NCBI GenBank assembly: GCA_947632355.1
Contig: CANROY010000003.1
Coordinates: 1 to 47,034, forward strand
Origin: an uncultured Bacilli bacterium
Lineage (GTDB): Bacteria > Bacillota_I > Bacilli_A > RF39 > UBA660
Direction of reading: 5' to 3'
Length of the DNA: 47,034 bases
Position numbers and translations under genes: made by a program. How positions within the stretch are numbered: the stretch's first letter is position 1; the number at the start of each line of letters is the position of its first letter. The notes below the pieces were generated by a model, which saw only the letters and a list, made by a program, of their open reading frames with translations, was not told the origin of the DNA and searched no databases. Below are positions 41,885 through 47,034 of this stretch, in pieces.

Positions 41885-43188
41885 TATAATAATTCTATAT
41901 CTTTATCCTTTATTTCTTCTTTATTCACTATTTGATTTGTCGTTTCTTTTTCGTTTGTTTTTCCAATTAACGCATTTTTAATATTTACATCTTCATTACC
42001 TAAGTCATCTTCAATATCAATAACTCTTAAAATTTCTTCAAAACTTGTAAGACCTTCTATTACTTTGGTAAGACCATCTTCAAGTAGAGTAGCTGTGTCT
42101 TTATCATAAACTAATTTTCTTAACTCATCTTTACGTATATTATTGGTAATCGCATCACGGATATCTTGATTAATTTCTAGTACTTCTTGTATAGCAATAC
42201 GTCCTTTATAGCCTTGATAGCATTCACTACAACCAACAGGAGCATAGATATCGGTGATATCCATTCCTAACACTTCTTTAAAAACATTTTTTTCATAAGG
42301 AGTAGCAGGTCTAGATGTACGACATTTTGGACATAATTTCTTTACTAATCTTTGACTAATAACTCCTGTTAAAGCAGAACCTAAAAGATAACGTTCTACA
42401 TCCATATCTAATAATCTTTCAATCGTATTTAAAGAGTTATTGGTATGTATTGTTGATAAAACCAAATGCCCAGTAATGGATGCACGTACAGCAATACGAG
42501 CAGTTTCATCATCACGAATTTCACCGATCATTATAACATTTGGGTCTTGTCTTAAAATACTACGTAGAGCATTGGCAAATGTAAGGCCAATATCGCTCAT
42601 TGTTTGAACTTGGTTAATACCCGCTAATTTCATTTCAACAGGGTCTTCTACCGTAATAATATTTCTTTCCGTTGTATTTAGTATTTGGAGCATGGAATAA
42701 ACGGTGGTTGATTTACCAGTACCCGTTGCTCCAGTAATTAAAATAATACCATTTGGTTCTTGAATCAATTTTTGTACTTTTGGAAGATTCTTAGGAGAAA
42801 ATCCTAAAGTTTCTAGTCCTTCTGTACTCATTGAATAATCCAAAATACGAATAACGACCTTTTCACCATAAACGGTAGGAAGAGTAGAGACACGTAAATC
42901 TAGGCCATCATCTTTTATAACGTTTTTAATAGCACCATCTTGTGGCAAACGAGATTCGGTAATATTCATACCTGAAATAATTTTAATACGTGTAATTAAA
43001 GGGTTTTTAACAGATTCAGGGACAGTAGCATACTTAATAAGTTCGCCATCGACACGAATACGAACATTTAAAACCGTTGGGGTAGGGTCAAAATGGATAT
43101 CACTGGCGTTTTTCTTAGCTGCATCTAAAATCATTTCATTTACGATATCAACAACCGGTAGTTTTTCATAATCGTATTCTTTAAACAT
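41884..43188 (-). CDS. GspE/PilB-type secretion ATPase, lacking the N1 domain
   Basis: 434 residues. Powers pilus or pseudopilus assembly. It starts directly at the N2 domain (VDIVNEMILDAAKKNASDIH), then Walker A ITGATGTGKSTTVY, Asp box, Walker B MIGEIRDDETA, His box LSTIHTNN and the tetracysteine zinc site (CPKCRTSRPA ... VGCSECYQGYKGR). The N1 domain of PilB/GspE is absent and the tail is charged. It lies opposite to its partner genes. No prepilin gene is recognised in the window. Confidence 0.93.
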   Translation of the reverse strand: MFKEYDYEKLPVVDIVNEMILDAAKKNASDIHFDPTPTVLNVRIRVDGELIKYATVPESVKNPLITRIKIISGMNITESRLPQDGAIKNVIKDDGLDLRVSTLPTVYGEKVVIRILDYSMSTEGLETLGFSPKNLPKVQKLIQEPNGIILITGATGTGKSTTVYSMLQILNTTERNIITVEDPVEMKLAGINQVQTMSDIGLTFANALRSILRQDPNVIMIGEIRDDETARIAVRASITGHLVLSTIHTNNSLNTIERLLDMDVERYLLGSALTGVISQRLVKKLCPKCRTSRPATPYEKNVFKEVLGMDITDIYAPVGCSECYQGYKGRIAIQEVLEINQDIRDAITNNIRKDELRKLVYDKDTATLLEDGLTKVIEGLTSFEEILRVIDIEDDLGNEDVNIKNALIGKTNEKETTNQIVNKEEIKDKDIELL

Positions 43189-43252
43189 ATTGAATCCCTT
43201 CCTCTTTATTCTTATTTAATTATAATCTAGTATGGTAAAAATTACAAGAAAA

Positions 43253-43272
43253 AAACCTAAACTTTTAGGTTT
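43253..43272 (-). terminator. intrinsic terminator (minus strand)
   Basis: AAACCTAA / TTAGGTTT stem with a 4-nt loop and, on the minus strand, a run of seven T (43252-43246); ends the 33-aa gene. Confidence 0.75.
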
Positions 43273-43372
43273 ATCTTGCAGATAACATAATACCAATTAA
43301 GGTGGCAAATACACTACCTACCATTAATAATACCATAATCCATACAAGGATCTTTTTTGTTCTTTTTTTCAA
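43271..43372 (-). CDS. small membrane protein, 33 aa, DUF4044-like
   Basis: TTG start at 43372 with AGAGGTGA seven bases upstream. Basic start (MKKRTKKILVW) and then one membrane helix (IMVLLMVGSVFATLIGIML), ending SAR. This resembles the very short DUF4044-type proteins of Firmicutes. It has its own terminator. Function unknown. Confidence 0.6.
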   Translation of the reverse strand: MKKRTKKILVWIMVLLMVGSVFATLIGIMLSAR

Positions 43373-43450
43373 ACTATGTTCACCTCTAACATAATAAATT
43401 TATCATATTTTTAGGATTTAGTAAATAAGATTTAGAAAGAGGTGAAGAGG

Positions 43451-44020
43451 ATGCGTACATTATGGACAAGCCTTAAGAAGAACAAAACTTTATTTTTATT
43501 TATTACCATTCTATTTTTCTTTGGTGTTTTAACGGGTGTTTTATTCTATTTTAAACAAGACCTTTCGACTAGAGAAACGTTATCGCTATCTTTAACCAAT
43601 CTATTTCAAGAAAATGTCTTTCCTTATAAAAATATCTTTTATCACTTTGTTTTGCTTTTATTCTTAGTAGCAAGCCTTTTTTGCTTTATCGGTGTTCCAC
43701 TACTTGTTTTCTACATCTTTTTTGAAGGTATTAGTTTAGGTTTTATCTTACCACTTTTCTTTTCTTTATTTAAAATTAATGCCTTTGTGAATTTTTTACT
43801 TTACTTTGTACTCATAAAATTTATTTTTCTTTTCTTACTATTTTTCCTTTTTATAAAATCTTGTCAATTTATGAGAGTATATATGGCTTCCATTAAGAAA
43901 AAGAATTACGTTTTTATGAAAAACTTAAAATATATTGTTATTTTAATACTATTTATATTACTAAATGACGTATTTATCTACTTTGTTTCCAATCGTTTGT
44001 TAATCTTGCTTTTAGGATAA
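43451..44020 (+). CDS. spoIIM: SpoIIM-like membrane protein
   Basis: 189 residues, five predicted membrane helices. Pattern of stage II sporulation protein M: a basic start, a first helix with FFFGVLTGVLFYF, and the middle segment VLLLFLVASLFCFIGVPLLV, then FEGISLGFILP. In Bacillus SpoIIM works with SpoIID and SpoIIP in septal wall remodelling during engulfment. ATG 43451 with AGAGGTG is chosen over GTG 43442. The family match is moderate because membrane proteins of this composition look alike. Confidence 0.7.
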   Translation: MRTLWTSLKKNKTLFLFITILFFFGVLTGVLFYFKQDLSTRETLSLSLTNLFQENVFPYKNIFYHFVLLLFLVASLFCFIGVPLLVFYIFFEGISLGFILPLFFSLFKINAFVNFLLYFVLIKFIFLFLLFFLFIKSCQFMRVYMASIKKKNYVFMKNLKYIVILILFILLNDVFIYFVSNRLLILLLG

Positions 44021-44060
44021 ATTGTGCTATAATAGTTTCAATAACGAGAGGTGAAGATTT

Positions 44061-44828
44061 TTGAAAAATGAATTTGTTTACGGTAATGGAAAAGTTAGTT
44101 TTTATGATGACAAAACAATGAAAATGGAACAAAGGGATTACCAAGATAATATAAGTGAGGTTTTAGCAACCGAAAATATTGTGGAAGAATTAGAAAAAGA
44201 AAAAAAAATTATAAATAATGCGAAAGCAAAATTAATAGAACCTGTAACATATTTAAAAAAGCAAATAGATACTTTTGGTAAGAAGAAAATGAAAAAAATT
44301 GGAAAACGTTTACTTTTATTTGTTTTGGTAAATTCATTAATTTCAATATTATTATTTTTAGGACATCCACTTTCTGATTTAGCAATTATTTTGTTTTGGG
44401 CATCCAATTTTATATTATTTTTAGATTTAGCAGATACTATTTTTACTTCAAAAAAAGAATATATACAAGAATTAGATCCTTACCAACAAGAATTAGATGG
44501 CTATTTACAAGAAGAATTAAGCTTAAATGATATGCTTACGGAGTATAAAAATCGTTTGAAACGTTTATTAAATGATAAAAGTACTACTCATGAAGAAGAA
44601 ATGTCTACTGAACTACAAACTATCAATTATCAAGAAAATTTAAAAAGACAAAAAAGATATTTGGAACTAATGAAAATTTGTGGTAAAAATAAAGAGCATT
44701 TTATTGAATCCTATCAAAACGAAACATTAGTTGGTGAATTAAGCGGAGAATATCCGGAAGATGAAGTAAATATCATTTATGGGTTTGCTGAAGATGAAGC
44801 GTTTAAATTAAATAAACAAAAACATTGA
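44061..44828 (+). CDS. hypothetical protein with two membrane helices and coiled-coil parts
   Basis: 255 residues. Charged N-terminal ~85 residues, two adjacent membrane helices (~88-125, LLLFVLVNSLISILLFLG and AIILFWASNFILFLDL), then a long charged coiled-coil-like cytoplasmic tail. TTG start 44061 with GAGGTGA about 10 bp upstream. No family recognised. Ends at a strong terminator. Confidence 0.65.
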   Translation: MKNEFVYGNGKVSFYDDKTMKMEQRDYQDNISEVLATENIVEELEKEKKIINNAKAKLIEPVTYLKKQIDTFGKKKMKKIGKRLLLFVLVNSLISILLFLGHPLSDLAIILFWASNFILFLDLADTIFTSKKEYIQELDPYQQELDGYLQEELSLNDMLTEYKNRLKRLLNDKSTTHEEEMSTELQTINYQENLKRQKRYLELMKICGKNKEHFIESYQNETLVGELSGEYPEDEVNIIYGFAEDEAFKLNKQKH

Positions 44829-44859
44829 TTCATTTAACAAATAATGAATAGTAATATAT

Positions 44860-44893
44860 GAAAACCCTATTTATAAATAGAGTTTTCTTTTTG
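44860..44893 (+). terminator. intrinsic terminator
   Basis: Twelve pairs with one mismatch between GAAAACCCTATT and AATAGAGTTTTC, followed by TTTTT. Confidence 0.85.
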
Positions 44894-44971
44894 TATATGA
44901 TATAATCTTAAACGAAAGGAACAAATTTATTTTTCCTGATATAGATAAAATTAAAAGTAAGGTGAAGATAT

Positions 44972-46075
44972 ATGGCAAAAGTTGTTGTGGGTATTTCTGG
45001 TGGCGTTGATTCTGCGGTTGCTGCCTATTTACTTAAAAAAGAAGGGTACGAAGTAGAAGGACTTTTCATGCGTAATTGGGATTCTTTAATTAATAATGAT
45101 ATTGAAGGGAATCCGAATTTAAAGAACAATATATGTCCGCAAGAACAAGATTATAATGATGCTTTAGAAACTTGTAAGATTTTAGATATTCCCCTTCATA
45201 GAGTAGATTTTATAAAAGAATATTGGGATTATGTATTTACTTATTTTTTAGAAGAACTTAAAAAAGGAAGAACACCAAATCCTGATCTTTTATGTAATAA
45301 ATATATTAAATTTGATTTATTTAAAAAGGAAGCCATGCGTCTTGGAGCTGATTTTATGGCAACAGGGCATTATGCAAGAAATATTGAGAATAAACTCTAT
45401 CGTGCCACCGATCGAAATAAAGACCAAAGTTACTTCTTGGCAAAAATTTCCAAAGAGCAATTAGAAAATGTTTTATTTCCTGTTGGAAATCTAACAAAAC
45501 CTGAGGTTCGAAAAATTGCTTTAGAGATTGGTCTTAATGTTGCAGAAAAAAAAGATTCGACTGGTATTTGTTTTATTGGAGAAAGAAATTACCAAGAATT
45601 TATTAAAAATTATTTAAAACCAAATCCAGGACCTATTGTCAATGTGGCAACGAAAGAAGTGATTGGGACACATACAGGACTCATGAATTACACAATTGGG
45701 CAAAGAAGAAATGTTGGAATTAGTGGAAATTTAGAACGTCATTATGTATGTGGTAAGGATGTAGCAAAAAACACTTTATACGTTGCTTTTGGAGACAGTG
45801 AGTACTTATATAGTGATGCTTGTTTATTAGAAGATATTAATTTTATAAGTGATGAACGACCAAAAGAGTGTACAGCCAAATTTCGCTATAGGGGAGAGGA
45901 CTATCCTATTTCTTTAGAATACTTAGAAAATGGCGAAATTCTAGTAAACTATCCTGAAAAAGTAAAAGCTGTTACTCCGGGACAAGCCTGTGTTTTTTAC
46001 TTAGGTGAAGAGTGTTTAGGTAGTGGAATTATTAAAGAAGTCTATAAAAATGGTGAGAAGTTATTTTATCTATAA
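44972..46075 (+). CDS. mnmA: tRNA 2-thiouridylase MnmA
   Basis: 367 residues. Thiolates U34 of Lys, Glu and Gln tRNAs. PP-loop VGISGGVDSAVAAYLL, catalytic cysteines in TPNPDLLCNKYIKF and DSTGICFIGERNY, ATGHYA, DQSYFL and NYTIGQRRNVGI are all in place. Normal length. AAGGTGA site. Confidence 0.97.
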   Translation: MAKVVVGISGGVDSAVAAYLLKKEGYEVEGLFMRNWDSLINNDIEGNPNLKNNICPQEQDYNDALETCKILDIPLHRVDFIKEYWDYVFTYFLEELKKGRTPNPDLLCNKYIKFDLFKKEAMRLGADFMATGHYARNIENKLYRATDRNKDQSYFLAKISKEQLENVLFPVGNLTKPEVRKIALEIGLNVAEKKDSTGICFIGERNYQEFIKNYLKPNPGPIVNVATKEVIGTHTGLMNYTIGQRRNVGISGNLERHYVCGKDVAKNTLYVAFGDSEYLYSDACLLEDINFISDERPKECTAKFRYRGEDYPISLEYLENGEILVNYPEKVKAVTPGQACVFYLGEECLGSGIIKEVYKNGEKLFYL

Positions 46076-46090
46076 CTTGACTAGTTCTAC

Positions 46091-46118
46091 TTGACAAATA
46101 AGTGTTAAGTGATATAAT
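46091..46118 (+). promoter_or_regulatory. consensus sigma-A promoter of the XRE gene
   Basis: TTGACA (46091-46096), a 16-bp spacer, TATAAT (46113-46118); TTGGAGG ribosome site follows. Confidence 0.8.
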
Positions 46119-46148
46119 TTAAATGTAAAATCTTGGAGGTTATGAAAA

Positions 46149-46925
46149 ATGAATCGATTAAATGAATTATTACAAGAATTAGGAATTTCAAAAGTAAGAC
46201 TTGCTAAGTATTTAGGTGTATCTCGTCAAATGGTCTATAATTACTTAGAACTAGATGATATTAATAAATGGCCTAAAGAAAAGAAAATCTTACTATTTAA
46301 ATTATTGGATATTAATGATGGGGAAGACGGAACTATTAAAGCCATTAAAGTAACAACCGATTACTTAATGAGTGTTGAAGCAAGATTAAATCAAGGAATG
46401 AAAACAACGAGTGATATGGATGCCTATTTTGATATGAAAGGTTTAAATAAAGAAGAACAAACTTTACTTGCTGATTTAACATATTTACTAAAAGAAAAAC
46501 TATTAGATGATAGCAATAAAGAAGAAAACTTCTATGCAATCAAATATTTATATCATATGTTACAATCTCTAGATAATGTACCTGAAATAAAATATATTTT
46601 CGGTTATATGTCAAAAACAACAGGATTTACGGATCCGGAAGATTATAAATTTAATGAAGACAAACAATTTATTTTTGAAGGCATTTTGTATTCTGCATTA
46701 ACGCTTTATAATAATGGTGGTGCAAGCCGTAGTAAACTTGCCGAAAGCCATAAGCGTTTTGTTCAAGAAATTGAACAAAAAAATGAAGAAAAATTAAGTC
46801 GAACACAACAATTAAATACAATTAAAATTCAAGCTTTAAAAGAACTTGGTTATACAGAAATTAATGAATCAAATGCTCAAGAAGTTATTGAAAAGATTGC
46901 TGAAATTGAATCTAGGAAAGTTTAA
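46149..46925 (+). CDS. XRE-family HTH protein with helical C-terminal domain
   Basis: 258 residues. N-terminal HTH (residues ~3-40, LQELGISKVRLAKYLGVSRQ, then MVYNYLE) and a ~200-residue helical part without a recognised family, ending in a conserved-looking charged helix. It has its own consensus promoter and terminator. A DNA-binding regulator; targets unknown. Confidence 0.8.
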   Translation: MNRLNELLQELGISKVRLAKYLGVSRQMVYNYLELDDINKWPKEKKILLFKLLDINDGEDGTIKAIKVTTDYLMSVEARLNQGMKTTSDMDAYFDMKGLNKEEQTLLADLTYLLKEKLLDDSNKEENFYAIKYLYHMLQSLDNVPEIKYIFGYMSKTTGFTDPEDYKFNEDKQFIFEGILYSALTLYNNGGASRSKLAESHKRFVQEIEQKNEEKLSRTQQLNTIKIQALKELGYTEINESNAQEVIEKIAEIESRKV

Positions 46926-46932
46926 TTATAGT

Positions 46933-46963
46933 AGAGAAGGGAAGTTACACTCTTCTCTTTTTT
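46933..46963 (+). terminator. intrinsic terminator, also the probable landing site of the intron
   Basis: AGAGAAG / CTTCTCT stem (extendable inward by two pairs) and a T6 tail, then ATT and the first base of the group II intron candidate. Confidence 0.8.
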
Positions 46964-46966
46964 ATT

Positions 46967-47034
46967 GTGTGCCGTGCATGGCATATATCTAGTTGGTGAA
47001 AGTCCAATACGCGCGTAGGTATCGACGAAGTGTT
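46967..47034 (+). mobile_element. 5' end of a probable group II intron (IIC-like), cut by window end
   Basis: Begins GTGTG (the GUGYG 5' consensus), then a GCC/GGC hairpin and TTGGTGAAAGTCCAA, a pattern seen at the start of domain I in bacterial group II introns; GC-richer than its neighbourhood. It starts three bases after a terminator T-run, the place group IIC introns choose. The rest, with any intron-encoded RT, lies outside the window. Confidence 0.7.

Overview
The window is AT-rich, uses the standard code (TGA is a stop, Trp is TGG) and carries AGGTG/AGGAGG-type ribosome binding sites and many intrinsic terminators. Gene content (rplU-prp-rpmA, nusB-xseA-xseB, dnaG-rpoD-trmK-yqfQ, rnhC/cvpA/trxA/uvrC, mreC-mreD, SpoIVB, SpoIVFA/FB, SpoIIM) points to a low-GC Gram-positive of the Bacilli, probably an uncultured gut lineage of the RF39/'Mollicutes-like' kind that keeps spore and wall-shape genes. 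The lineage is inferred, not proven.

Layout: 3-2260 is accessory: the C-terminal part of a surface protein with a C-type-lectin/FGE-like domain, an XRE regulator, a hypothetical gene and a compact type I toxin-antitoxin locus. 2261-8401 holds an HExxH protein, recD2, a DinJ/RelB-like antitoxin, a CdiA-tail-like nuclease and two paralogous unknown genes. 8456-21021 is housekeeping: mutS, nusB-xseA-xseB-proS, a SpoIVB / SPOR / radC / mreCD / SpoIVFA-FB block and rplU-prp-rpmA.

21090-25797 is the highlight: a complete diversity-generating retroelement (DGR) placed between rpmA and rnhC. A membrane-anchored lectin-fold target protein ends in a 135-bp variable repeat (VR, 22966-23100). A template repeat (TR, 23294-23428) lies 328 bp further on and differs from VR at exactly 11 positions, every one an adenine in TR. 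The VR is followed at once by a 6-bp stem/4-nt loop hairpin. Then come a structured RNA region and terminator, an XRE regulator, a mini-MutS protein, an Avd-like protein and a DGR-type reverse transcriptase (IGxxxSQ, YMDD). The target gene also has a run of ten G just after its start codon, which in this copy puts the good ATG out of frame: the target looks phase-variable as well as hypermutable. The truncated protein at the window start is a diverged paralogue of the target with its own XRE partner but no TR in sight.

25794-46925 returns to mostly core genes: rnhC, cvpA, trxA, a one-domain IMPACT protein, a GT8 glycosyltransferase, uvrC, RnfC/RnfD-like proteins, a sortase-type surface protein, dnaG-rpoD-trmK, a type IV pilus/type II secretion-like set (gspF, prepilin peptidase, gspE), spoIIM, mnmA and a final XRE gene. 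The last 68 bases look like the 5' end of a group II intron sitting directly after an intrinsic terminator, as group IIC introns do. No tRNA, rRNA or CRISPR array was seen.
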